From: Prevotellaceae bacterium UBA6398
GTDB taxonomy: Bacteria > Bacteroidota > Bacteroidia > Bacteroidales > Bacteroidaceae
DNA: 42,391 nt
Direction of reading: 5' to 3'
NCBI GenBank assembly: GCA_002437495.1
Contig: DJQA01000014.1
Span: forward strand, 27,403-69,793
The notes below the pieces were generated by a model. The model had not been told where the DNA came from, did no database searches, and saw only the letters and a list, made by a program, of their open reading frames with translations. This document shows positions 33,580 to 42,076 of the stretch, piece after piece. Numbering within the stretch: position 1 is the first letter of the stretch; each line of letters begins with the position of its first letter. Position numbers and translations under genes: made by a program.

Positions 33580-34725
33580 TCAGTTGTTAAAATACATCTT
33601 CTCATAATACTTATGATAATCTCCGGAAGTCACATTCTCCAGCCATTCCTCATTGTCAAGATACCACTTCACGGTTTTCTCAATGCCTTCCTCAAACTGC
33701 AACGATGGCTCCCAGCCAAGTTCTTTCTGAAGTTTGGTTGAATCAATAGCATAGCGGGCATCATGACCGAGCCGATCTTTCACATAAGTAATAAGATTGA
33801 GGTCTTCACCTTCAGCTCTGCCGAGCATGCGGTCAACGGTCTTGATAACGGTCTTTATAATGTCGATATTCTTCCATTCGTTGAAGCCACCAATATTATA
33901 GGTCTCGGCAATCTTGCCCTTATGGAATATAAGGTCAATGGCGCGGGCATGGTCTTCCACATACAGCCAGTCGCGCACATTCTCGCCCTTACCATAAACA
34001 GGCAGTGGCTTGCGGTGACGGATATTGTTGATGAAAAGCGGTATCAATTTCTCAGGGAACTGATAAGGGCCATAGTTATTGGAGCAGTTGGTTACGATTG
34101 TAGGCATTCCGTAAGTATCATGGAATGCACGTACAAAGTGGTCGGAGCTTGCCTTGGATGCTGAATAAGGAGAATGAGGATTGTACCTGGTTGTCTCATG
34201 GAAGAAATCTTCACCATATGCAAGGTGATGCTCCTCTGAACTTGCCTTTGTAGTGAAAGGAGGCTTTATTCCTTCTGGGTGAGTCATCTGTAAAGCTCCA
34301 TAAACCTCATCTGTAGAGATATGGTAGAAACGCTTGCCCTCATATTTATCTGGCAACGACTCCCAATAGAGCTTGGCAGCTTGGAGCAGAGTCAATGTAC
34401 CCATAACGTTGGTACGGGCAAATGTGAATGGGTCTTTGATGCTGCGGTCTACATGACTCTCGGCTGCAAGGTGGATGATGCCATCAACGTGCTCGTCTTG
34501 TATAAGTTTATAAAAAGCATCAAAGTCGCAAATATCCATCTTCACAAACTCATAGTTCGACTTGTTTTCTATGTCCTTTAAGTTGGCGAGATTGCCGGCA
34601 TAAGTCAACTTGTCGAGGTTGATGATTTTATACTCTGGATATTTGTTTACGAAAAGACGTACTACATGCGAGCCTATAAAGCCTGCGCCTCCTGTTATTA
34701 CGATTGTACGCTTATATTGTGTCAT
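33580..34725 (-). CDS. rfbB: dTDP-glucose 4,6-dehydratase
   Basis: Second step of dTDP-L-rhamnose synthesis: dTDP-glucose to dTDP-4-keto-6-deoxyglucose. The 381-residue protein shows the NAD motif TGGAGFIGSHV (about 11-21), the catalytic TDEVYGAL and YSASKASSDH (YxxxK), and NCSNNYGPYQFPEKLIP. It is a little longer than many RfbB proteins. It is the last of four adjacent rfb genes in the order A-D-C-B, 25 bases after rfbC, and is followed by the beta-helix gene. All catalytic residues are visible. Confidence 0.95.
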   Translation of the reverse strand: MTQYKRTIVITGGAGFIGSHVVRLFVNKYPEYKIINLDKLTYAGNLANLKDIENKSNYEFVKMDICDFDAFYKLIQDEHVDGIIHLAAESHVDRSIKDPFTFARTNVMGTLTLLQAAKLYWESLPDKYEGKRFYHISTDEVYGALQMTHPEGIKPPFTTKASSEEHHLAYGEDFFHETTRYNPHSPYSASKASSDHFVRAFHDTYGMPTIVTNCSNNYGPYQFPEKLIPLFINNIRHRKPLPVYGKGENVRDWLYVEDHARAIDLIFHKGKIAETYNIGGFNEWKNIDIIKTVIKTVDRMLGRAEGEDLNLITYVKDRLGHDARYAIDSTKLQKELGWEPSLQFEEGIEKTVKWYLDNEEWLENVTSGDYHKYYEKMYFNN

Positions 34726-34750
34726 AGGAAATTTCTTTTGAACATTAATG

Positions 34751-35329
34751 TTAAAATTCCGGATATAGATTCATGTCTATAGAAAAAGGGCTGTCGAAAT
34801 CTTTCAGCAAGGCGTGTTTTGTATCTTTTTCAGAAAGTATGGCATGGTCGGTCGGTATTTTCCAGTCTATACCGAGGCTTCCGTCAAGAATACTTATGCC
34901 TCCATCCGCTTCTGGATGATAGAAATTGTCGCACTTGTATTGGAATACAGCCATTTCTGAAAGCACAGAGAAACCATGTGCGAAACCTCTTGGCACGAAG
35001 AACTGGCGGTGGTTATCTTCTGAAAGTTCCACAGCCACATGCTGACCGTATGTAGGACTTCCCTTGCGGATGTCAACAGCCACATCAAGAACAATGCCTT
35101 TTACACAACGCACTAATTTGCTCTGCGTAAATGGGGGACGCTGAAAGTGCAAGCCTCGCATCACGCCATAACTCGACATACTCTCATTGTCTTGCACAAA
35201 GTTTATCTTGCGAACTTTCTCTTCAAACTCTCTTTGAGAGAATGCTTCAAAGAAATATCCACGCGCATCATTAAACACCTTCGGCTCAATGATTACCACT
35301 CCATCTATTGCTGTATTTATTACTTTCAT
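34751..35329 (-). CDS. rfbC: dTDP-4-dehydrorhamnose 3,5-epimerase
   Basis: Cupin-fold epimerase, third step of the rhamnose pathway. The 192-residue protein has FFEAFSQREFEEKV, the signature GVMRGLHFQRPPFTQSKLVR with the catalytic His, and FVPRGFAHGFSVLSE. Length and motifs are normal. The rfbD stop codon (35330-35332) is directly followed by the rfbC ATG, so translation is likely coupled. Confidence 0.95.
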   Translation of the reverse strand: MKVINTAIDGVVIIEPKVFNDARGYFFEAFSQREFEEKVRKINFVQDNESMSSYGVMRGLHFQRPPFTQSKLVRCVKGIVLDVAVDIRKGSPTYGQHVAVELSEDNHRQFFVPRGFAHGFSVLSEMAVFQYKCDNFYHPEADGGISILDGSLGIDWKIPTDHAILSEKDTKHALLKDFDSPFSIDMNLYPEF

Positions 35330-36250
35330 CTACGCTTTATTATGTATGTTGCTGATACATTTCTTCAGAGATTCCGTCCAATAAGGCACTTTCACTCCGA
35401 ACGTTTCCTTTATTTTGCTCTTGTCAAGCACAGAATATGCAGGACGTTTTACCGGACTTGGATAATCGGTGCTGTAGCAAGGATTTATCTCACAATCTTT
35501 ATGTCCGCTGTACTCTGCTATCATTTTGGTGAAATCGAACCATGAGCAAACGCCCTCATTTGAGAAATGGTATATGCCTGTCTTTGAAAATTCCGAAGAA
35601 GCGGATTCTATCTTATAGTCTTCGATTATTTTCTCTATTGCTTTTGCAAGGTCGTAAGCATAAGTAGGAGTGCCACACTGGTCAAACACAACTTTCAATA
35701 CAGGTTTGATGGCTGTCAGGTTGAGCATTGTCTTGCAAAAATTCTTGCCAAACTCACTATAAAGCCATGCCGTGCGGATAATGACATACTTCACACCGGT
35801 TGCCATTACCTTTTGTTCGCCATGCAGTTTTGTTGTGCCATACACGCCTGTTGGGGTTCCCTTTTGGTCTTCCTTGCATGGAGTGTTGTAAGGCTCCTTG
35901 CCAAACACATAGTCCGTGGAAATCTGAACCAACAGACCATTCACTTCTTTCATTGACTTGGCAAGATTTTCAGGGGCATCTGCATTAAGTCGTTCTGCAA
36001 TGACAGCCTTTTTTTTGTCTGTCTCGCAAGCATCCACGTTTGTCCATGCAGCACAGTTGACAATGACTTCAACTTTATTGGCTGCAACTATCGCTCTGAC
36101 TGCATCCAAATCTGTAATATCAAGGTAGACAGTCTCTACACCCTCCACTTGGCTAACATCCGTAAATATATAATTGTCTGAACTATTCTTAGCTATGATA
36201 CGCATCTCGTTGCCAAGCTGTCCGTTTGCGCCTGTTACTAATATATTCAT
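35330..36250 (-). CDS. rfbD: dTDP-4-dehydrorhamnose reductase
   Basis: Final step, yielding dTDP-L-rhamnose using NADPH. Protein of 306 residues: VTGANGQLGNEMR (about 5-17), NCAAWTNVDACE, STDYVFGKEPYNT, and the active YxxxK in GVYGTTKLHGEQKV. Its start overlaps the rfbA stop by ATGA (36247-36250) and its stop abuts rfbC. Slightly longer than E. coli RfbD, within family range. Confidence 0.95.
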   Translation of the reverse strand: MNILVTGANGQLGNEMRIIAKNSSDNYIFTDVSQVEGVETVYLDITDLDAVRAIVAANKVEVIVNCAAWTNVDACETDKKKAVIAERLNADAPENLAKSMKEVNGLLVQISTDYVFGKEPYNTPCKEDQKGTPTGVYGTTKLHGEQKVMATGVKYVIIRTAWLYSEFGKNFCKTMLNLTAIKPVLKVVFDQCGTPTYAYDLAKAIEKIIEDYKIESASSEFSKTGIYHFSNEGVCSWFDFTKMIAEYSGHKDCEINPCYSTDYPSPVKRPAYSVLDKSKIKETFGVKVPYWTESLKKCISNIHNKA

Positions 36251-37167
36251 CTGCTTTTCCCTTTTATTTTTAACTCGCCCTCTTTCTGCTTCACCTCATC
36301 AATAACATTCAACAAATACTGCCCATATTGATTTTTCAGCATCGGCTTTGCCAACTCGCGCATACGTTCCTCGTCAATCCACCCTTGGCGGTAGGCAATG
36401 TCTTCCAAACATGCCACCTTTAGACCTTGGCGCTTCTCCAGCACCTCTATATATGTAGAAGCTTCCGAGAGAGAATCATGAGTTCCTGTATCAAGCCATG
36501 CAAAACCACGGCCGAGAGTCTGCACCTTCAATTCTCCCTCCTTCAAAAACTCTTGGTTGACCGTGGTTATCTCATACTCTCCACGCGCCGATGGCTTTAT
36601 GTTTGCTGCCACATCCACCACCTTGTTGGGATAGAAATACAATCCAACCACGGCATAATTACTCTTTGGATTTACTGGTTTCTCTTCTATGGAGAGGCAG
36701 TTACCATCTTTGTCAAATTCAGCCACCCCATATCGCTCCGGATCATTAACCCAATAACCGAAAACAGTAGCTTTCTTTTCTTCTTCAGCAGCACGTACTG
36801 CGTCCTTTAGCTTTGCTGTAAAACCATTTCCTTGGAAGATATTGTCGCCAAGTACAAGGCAGACACTATCATTCCCTATAAAGTTCTTTCCTATTGTAAA
36901 GGCTTGTGCTAATCCATCCGGTGTCGGTTGTTCTGCATACGTAAAGCGTACTCCATAGTCCGAACCGTCCCCAAGCAGCCGTTTAAAGCCGGGTAAATCA
37001 TACGGTGTTGATATTATCAGTATATCACGAATGCCGGCAAGCATCAGCACACTGATGGGATAATACACCATTGGTTTGTCATAAATAGGCATAAGCTGCT
37101 TGCTGATGCCTTTGGTAATGGGATACAAGCGTGTACCGCTACCACCTGCTAATACTATGCCTTTCAT
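36247..37167 (-). CDS. rfbA: Glucose-1-phosphate thymidylyltransferase
   Basis: First step of the rhamnose pathway: glucose-1-phosphate plus dTTP to dTDP-glucose. The 306-residue protein begins GIVLAGGSGTRLYPITKGIS with the nucleotide-binding loop, followed by KQLMPIYDKPMVYYPIS, VLGDNIFQG with the metal-binding Asp, and SIEEKPVNPKS. Lies 11 bases after the wecB stop. First of the four rfb genes in transcription order. Confidence 0.95.
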   Translation of the reverse strand: MKGIVLAGGSGTRLYPITKGISKQLMPIYDKPMVYYPISVLMLAGIRDILIISTPYDLPGFKRLLGDGSDYGVRFTYAEQPTPDGLAQAFTIGKNFIGNDSVCLVLGDNIFQGNGFTAKLKDAVRAAEEEKKATVFGYWVNDPERYGVAEFDKDGNCLSIEEKPVNPKSNYAVVGLYFYPNKVVDVAANIKPSARGEYEITTVNQEFLKEGELKVQTLGRGFAWLDTGTHDSLSEASTYIEVLEKRQGLKVACLEDIAYRQGWIDEERMRELAKPMLKNQYGQYLLNVIDEVKQKEGELKIKGKSR

Positions 37168-37178
37168 TGTTTTTACGT

Positions 37179-38357
37179 TTATTGAACATTATATTCCTGA
37201 ACAGACTCACCACTAAGAATACGTACAATACGGTTACATGCTTTTCCATCGCCATAAGGATTGACAGCTTTAGACATTTTATTATATGCTTCAGCATTTT
37301 CAAGCAATATGCTTACCTCATTCACAATCTTATCGTAGTCAGCACCTACAAGATGGACGGTTCCACTAGCCAATGCCTCTGGGCGTTCTGTAGTGTCGCG
37401 CATCACAAGTACAGGCTTGCCAAGACCTGGAGCCTCCTCTTGAATGCCTCCTGAGTCAGTAAGCACTATTGTTGATTTCTCCATCAAATACACAAATTCA
37501 AGATATTGCAGCGGTTCAATGAAGAACATATTGTCGAGATTGCTCAAATCATCGCCAAACACCTCATGGATAGGTTTGCGAACATTTGGATTCAAGTGCA
37601 TAGGATAAACAAAGTCTACATTCGGGTATTTATTTCTCAAGTCACGTATGGCTGTTACCATATGGATAAAACCCTCACCAAAGTTCTCGCGACGATGACC
37701 AGTTATGAGCACTAGTTTCTTTCCATATTCAAGCCTTGAAATGTCATAACCAGCATTGGCAAGTATCTTGGCTTGTTCCGCAGCCAGTACCTTGTCATTT
37801 TTCAACTTATCCACAACTATATGGAGCGCGTCAATCACTGTATTACCAGTGATATAGATATTGCCATGAGCCTTTTCCTCAACCAAGTTCTTCTCTGACA
37901 ATGGCGTCGGCGAGAAGTTATAAGTGGCAATACGACCAGTAATCTGACGGTTCATTTCTTCTGGCCATGGAGAGTATATATTATGTGTGCGAAGTCCAGC
38001 TTCTACATGACCTACAGGTATTTGCTGATAGAAAGCGGCAAGAGCTGCAGCTGTTGACGTAGTGGTATCGCCATGCACAAGCACCACGTCTGGCTTACAT
38101 TCCTTAAACACATCACGCATACCAATAAGCACACGAGCCGTAACATCAGTAAGGTCTTGTCCTTGTTTCATAATGTTAAGGTCGAAGTCGGGCTTCACAT
38201 CAAAGATTGTCAATACTTGGTCAAGCATTTCTCTATGCTGACCTGTCACACACACAATTGTTTTGAATTCATTAGGATGTTTCTGGAACTCCTTTACCAA
38301 TGGGCACATTTTGATTGCTTCTGGGCGAGTTCCGAAAACTAACATTATTGTTTTCAT
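37179..38357 (-). CDS. wecB: UDP-N-acetylglucosamine 2-epimerase (non-hydrolysing)
   Basis: Interconverts UDP-GlcNAc and UDP-ManNAc in the cytoplasm. The 392-residue protein opens LVFGTRPEAIKMCPLVKEF and shows HGDTTTSTAAALAAFY, HVEAGLRTHNIYSPWPEEMNR, ITGHRRENFGEGF and TDSGGIQEEAPGLGKP, all diagnostic of this family. No ManNAc dehydrogenase (wecC) is in the window; the only nucleotide sugar dehydrogenase is Ugd-type, so UDP-ManNAc itself may be the donor. Positioned between the rfb genes and the 96-residue orphan gene. Confidence 0.95.
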   Translation of the reverse strand: MKTIMLVFGTRPEAIKMCPLVKEFQKHPNEFKTIVCVTGQHREMLDQVLTIFDVKPDFDLNIMKQGQDLTDVTARVLIGMRDVFKECKPDVVLVHGDTTTSTAAALAAFYQQIPVGHVEAGLRTHNIYSPWPEEMNRQITGRIATYNFSPTPLSEKNLVEEKAHGNIYITGNTVIDALHIVVDKLKNDKVLAAEQAKILANAGYDISRLEYGKKLVLITGHRRENFGEGFIHMVTAIRDLRNKYPNVDFVYPMHLNPNVRKPIHEVFGDDLSNLDNMFFIEPLQYLEFVYLMEKSTIVLTDSGGIQEEAPGLGKPVLVMRDTTERPEALASGTVHLVGADYDKIVNEVSILLENAEAYNKMSKAVNPYGDGKACNRIVRILSGESVQEYNVQ

Positions 38358-38427
38358 ACGAGTGAATTTTTACAAAATACTATAACCGAATAAGTTGATA
38401 TGGAAGTAATGATTTTGATTAATACAA

Positions 38428-38718
38428 TTATCCTTGATCATCTATTATCATTGCAGATTTCTGCACCAAATAACCCACAATCTTTTCGGCACGATCAATT
38501 GGTAAATCTGAGAATTTTTCTTTTGTAAGAATATCCATCAACTCACAATAAATTGGATTAATTCGATTATCTGGGTATTCATCACCATTTATATTTATAA
38601 CTTTAGTTCTTTTATTTTGGGGTGCTATAATATTCACAACTAAATCAACAATAACACCATTTATTACTTGACCTGCTAAAAATTCTGCACGCCCTCGATC
38701 TTTTGCAATTTTGTTCAT
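38428..38718 (-). CDS. Hypothetical 96-residue protein
   Basis: Soluble small protein with no family that I recognise. It is charged at both ends, has a hydrophobic segment GQVINGVIVDLVVNIIAP (about 16-33) that reads more like a buried strand than a membrane span, and a helical C-terminus with PIDRAEKIVGYLVQKSAM. It sits alone between the UDP-glucuronate epimerase (95-base gap) and wecB (70-base gap), in the same direction, and is more AT-rich than either. It could be a cargo gene introduced between two older modules, a locus-specific regulator, or a spurious frame. Confidence 0.5.
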   Translation of the reverse strand: MNKIAKDRGRAEFLAGQVINGVIVDLVVNIIAPQNKRTKVININGDEYPDNRINPIYCELMDILTKEKFSDLPIDRAEKIVGYLVQKSAMIIDDQG

Positions 38719-38813
38719 GACAGCTATAGGACATTTGCATGGGGTTATATACCTAAATCGTTCAACAGCATCGAAAAAAAATAGAAGTATTGGTGTTACT
38801 CATAATATAGTAT

Positions 38814-39911
38814 TTATTTTACGAAATAATACTTTGCATACCACTCCGCAAACTTTCTCAACCCTTCCCTTAAGCTTGTGTTGGGCTTGAACCAGAAGTC
38901 GTGCTCCAATGGTGTGGTGTCGGCATAGGTCACCGGCACGTCGCCCGGCTGCATTGGTACAAGTTCCTTGTGGGCGTCAAAGTCATAGTCTTTAGGCAAC
39001 ACTCCTGCACGAACAAGTTCTTCTTGTAGGATGGTTACGAAGTCAAGGAGGTTTTCGGGATGGTTGTTGCCTATGTTGTATATTTTATAAGGTGGAATAG
39101 GCAAACCGTCCTCGCCGTTCCGCCTTTCCGGTGCGTGCTGCATTACGCGGACAACGCCTTCTACGATGTCATCAACAAAAGTAAAGTCGCGCTTGCAGTT
39201 GCCATAATTGAATATCTTGATTGTCTCGCCTTTCACTAACTTGTTGGTAAAGCCAAAATATGCCATGTCGGGACGACCGGCAGGACCATAGACTGTGAAG
39301 AAGCGCAAACCTGTAGAAGGTATGTTGTAAAGTTTGCTATACGCGTGCGCCATCAACTCGTTGCTCTTCTTGGTGGCTGCATAAAGAGATACGGGGTTGT
39401 CTACCTTATCGTCTGTAGAATATGGAACTTTCTTGTTGCTGCCATATACAGAAGATGAAGAGGCATATACAAGATGCTCTACTTCGTGATGACGACAAGC
39501 TTCAAGGATGTTGTAGAAACCAATAAGGTTGCTCCGGATATAAGCATCTGGATTGGTAATGCTGTATCGTACACCGGCCTGAGCTGCAAGGTTTACAACA
39601 ACTGCTATGTTGCTTTCGGTAAAGATTTTTTCTACAGCTTCCTTATCCGCAATAGAAGCATGGACAAACCGCCATACATCTTCTTTAGAACACGAATTAC
39701 CATGAACTAATTCTTCGGCTATCGTTTCTATCTCTTTCAGCCGCTCATACTTGATGTTGACATCATAGTAATCGGTAATTGAGTCAATGCCGATTACTTT
39801 TATATCCTTTACATCATGGAAAAGACGCTTAACCAGGTTGCTGCCGATAAAACCTGCAGCACCTGTTACAAGAACAGTCTTGCCTTCAAGGTTTACATTA
39901 TATTCCACCAT
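38814..39911 (-). CDS. UDP-glucuronate 4-epimerase (LspL/CapI type)
   Basis: Extended SDR enzyme expected to make UDP-galacturonate from UDP-glucuronate. The 365-residue protein shows VTGAAGFIGSNLVKRL (about 14-29), SITDYYDVNIKYERLK typical of the UDP-GlcA group, ASSSSVYG and YAATKKSNELMAHAY (YxxxK), and FFTVYGPAGRPDMAYF. It begins 3 bases after the ugd stop, and Ugd makes exactly its substrate, which strongly supports the reaction. Distinguishing it from UDP-glucose epimerases is by overall pattern. Confidence 0.9.
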   Translation of the reverse strand: MVEYNVNLEGKTVLVTGAAGFIGSNLVKRLFHDVKDIKVIGIDSITDYYDVNIKYERLKEIETIAEELVHGNSCSKEDVWRFVHASIADKEAVEKIFTESNIAVVVNLAAQAGVRYSITNPDAYIRSNLIGFYNILEACRHHEVEHLVYASSSSVYGSNKKVPYSTDDKVDNPVSLYAATKKSNELMAHAYSKLYNIPSTGLRFFTVYGPAGRPDMAYFGFTNKLVKGETIKIFNYGNCKRDFTFVDDIVEGVVRVMQHAPERRNGEDGLPIPPYKIYNIGNNHPENLLDFVTILQEELVRAGVLPKDYDFDAHKELVPMQPGDVPVTYADTTPLEHDFWFKPNTSLREGLRKFAEWYAKYYFVK

Positions 39912-39914
39912 GGC

Positions 39915-41234
39915 TTAATCTCTCCTGAAAATGTCTCGTGTATATACCTTGTCCTTAACATCGTCAAGGCAGGAGTCGTAGCGGTTGGCGATGATGGCGT
40001 GGCTTTCTGCCTTGAACTTGGCCATGTCGTTAACCACCTTGCTGCCAAAGAATGTTGTGCCGTCTTCAAGCGTGGGTTCGTAGATGATAACCTCTGCACC
40101 CTTTGCTTTGATGCGTTTCATTATGCCTTGGATTGCGCTCTGACGGAAATTATCGGAGTTGGACTTCATCGTCAGGCGATACACTCCTATTACACAAGCG
40201 TGTTCTTTGCTTGCGTCCCACTGCCCGTTTTCTGTGTAATAACCGGCCTTGCGCAGCACGGCATCGGCTATGTAGTCCTTGCGCGTGCGGTTTGACTCTA
40301 CTATGGCCGACATCATGTTCTGCGGAACATCCTGGTAGTTTGCCAAAAGTTGCTTGGTGTCCTTTGGCAAGCAATAGCCGCCATAGCCGAATGAGGGGTT
40401 ATTATAATGCGTGCCGATACGCGGGTCGAGGCCCACGCCCTCGATTATGGCTTTTGAGTCAAGTCCTTTTACCTCGGCATAGGTATCAAGTTCGTTGAAG
40501 TAGCTTACGCGCAGGGCAAGGTATGTGTTTGCGAAGAGTTTAACGGCCTCTGCCTCCTTCATGCCCATAAAGAGGGTGTCGATGTTTTCCTTAATGGCAC
40601 CTTCCTGCAAAAGTGCTGCAAATGTCTTGGCGGCTTCTTTTAGCATTTCCACATCTGTTACAGACTCGATTGCCTTATTCTCCGCCTCGTGTCCGGGGAG
40701 ATTGATCATCTTGGGATAACCCACGATGATGCGGCTGGGATAAAGATTATCGTACAAGGCCTTGCTCTCGCGAAGGAATTCAGGAGAAAAAAGAAGATTG
40801 AACTTCTTAACTCCTTTCTGTGCATACTTCAAATAGAGACTGCGTGTGTACCCCACGGGGATGGTGCTCTTTATTACCATAACGGCATCGGGATTAACCT
40901 CCAATACCAAGTCTATCACCTCTTCAACGTGCGACGTGTCGAAGTAGTTCTTCACAGGGTCGTAGTTGGTCGGGGCGGCTATAACCACAAAGTCGGCATC
41001 TGCGTAAGCCGTTTTGCCGTCAAGAGTGGCTACAAGGTTCAATGGCTTTTCAGCCAAATACTTTTCTATATAATCATCCTGTATGGGTGAAATTCTGTTG
41101 TTCAGTTTCTCCACCTTTTCAGGAATTACATCTACTGCTGTTACATGATGATGTTGTGATAGCAATGTAGCTATACTCAGTCCCACGTAGCCTGTTCCTG
41201 CCACTACGACTTTAATGTCTTTGAAATCACGCAT
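39915..41234 (-). CDS. ugd: UDP-glucose 6-dehydrogenase
   Basis: Oxidises UDP-glucose to UDP-glucuronate with two NAD+. I chose ATG 41234 (MRDFKDIKVVVAGTGYVGLS); the longer frame to 41348 runs into the recombinase gene. The 439-residue protein follows the E. coli Ugd layout: GTGYVGLS (about 13-20), PTNYDPVKNYFDTS, KSTIPVG, SPEFLRESKALYDN, FGYGGYCLPKDTKQL with the catalytic Cys, and YRLTMKSNSDNFR. It is longer than E. coli Ugd, partly from an insertion after SRIIVGYPK. Provides UDP-GlcA for the next gene. Confidence 0.95.
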   Translation of the reverse strand: MRDFKDIKVVVAGTGYVGLSIATLLSQHHHVTAVDVIPEKVEKLNNRISPIQDDYIEKYLAEKPLNLVATLDGKTAYADADFVVIAAPTNYDPVKNYFDTSHVEEVIDLVLEVNPDAVMVIKSTIPVGYTRSLYLKYAQKGVKKFNLLFSPEFLRESKALYDNLYPSRIIVGYPKMINLPGHEAENKAIESVTDVEMLKEAAKTFAALLQEGAIKENIDTLFMGMKEAEAVKLFANTYLALRVSYFNELDTYAEVKGLDSKAIIEGVGLDPRIGTHYNNPSFGYGGYCLPKDTKQLLANYQDVPQNMMSAIVESNRTRKDYIADAVLRKAGYYTENGQWDASKEHACVIGVYRLTMKSNSDNFRQSAIQGIMKRIKAKGAEVIIYEPTLEDGTTFFGSKVVNDMAKFKAESHAIIANRYDSCLDDVKDKVYTRDIFRRD

Positions 41235-41257
41235 ATCTTTTTGGTTTTGTTTTCGGA

Positions 41258-42046
41258 TTATATAATTTTGCTCACGCTGACATTTTCTATAGCACGCAGA
41301 TATATTTCTTTGGTCATATACATTGTGGGAACCACGGAAAGACTGCACCGGGTGGCTATGCGTCTGAAAGCGTGCTGAATGTTCTCGCGTACTCTGTTCA
41401 TTTCGCGGTTGGCCTCTTCTTTGTCCTCTGATTTAATGAACGGAAACAGATATACCGTGTTTGACGGATAGCGGTCGGCTATCTCCTGCATGGCAGGTTC
41501 CCACCGCACTGTTATTCGCGGCGAGTTTATGGTTTGTGAGGTATAGGTTAGCGTGAACCTGCCTACATCGTTTTTCTTTATATGTGCTATGTCGTTAAAA
41601 CTTATGCCGCGTCCGTAGATGCTGAAGAAGAACATGTCTCTGGCGAAGTTCAATGGTTTTGAGTCGGATAATTCGGCGTAACGCATTCGCTTCAGCTCAT
41701 TCTCGGCAAGCAATTCACGACTCTTCCTAACAGGTATGGTTGACTTTACGCCTTTAAGCAGATGAATCGGAGGAACTATTCCATCCTTGGCTGCCTGATT
41801 ATAGATGGCCCTTACCTGGTTCAAATAAAAACGAACCGTAGATTCTTTGAGTCCCTCATTGGTAAGCCTTTTCTCAAATTGCAGAACAAAATCGGGAGTA
41901 ACCATACTAAATGGCATCTCGTCTTTTCCTATAAATTTCTGCAAACGGCGCACTGTCGCCACACGGCTATGTGCCACTTCGAAACTGCCGACCTCATTGT
42001 CTATGGCTGCCAATTGACGGCTGTAAGTAAAGAAATCTGTTTCCAT
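41258..42046 (-). CDS. Degenerate, C-terminally truncated tyrosine recombinase-like protein
   Basis: Protein of 262 residues related to Bacteroidales integrases with an N-terminal SAM-like DNA-binding domain. The arm-type domain (about 1-110) is intact, including FEKRLTNEGLKESTVRFYLNQVR. In the catalytic half, FFFSIYGRGISFNDIAHIKKNDV retains the first Arg region, but the expected basic YRRxKTGQ strand is TLTYTSQTINSPRI. The box usually reading MYVARHSWA is MYMTKEIYLRA, so the R-H pair is lost, and the protein stops at VSVSKII before the G-H and Tyr motif. It cannot cut DNA by the normal route. It lies 23 bases before ugd. May act as a DNA-binding regulator or be a decayed integrase. Confidence 0.75.
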   Translation of the reverse strand: METDFFTYSRQLAAIDNEVGSFEVAHSRVATVRRLQKFIGKDEMPFSMVTPDFVLQFEKRLTNEGLKESTVRFYLNQVRAIYNQAAKDGIVPPIHLLKGVKSTIPVRKSRELLAENELKRMRYAELSDSKPLNFARDMFFFSIYGRGISFNDIAHIKKNDVGRFTLTYTSQTINSPRITVRWEPAMQEIADRYPSNTVYLFPFIKSEDKEEANREMNRVRENIQHAFRRIATRCSLSVVPTMYMTKEIYLRAIENVSVSKII

Positions 42047-42076
42047 AATCCTAAAAGTCTCAGCCTATGCGAGAGA

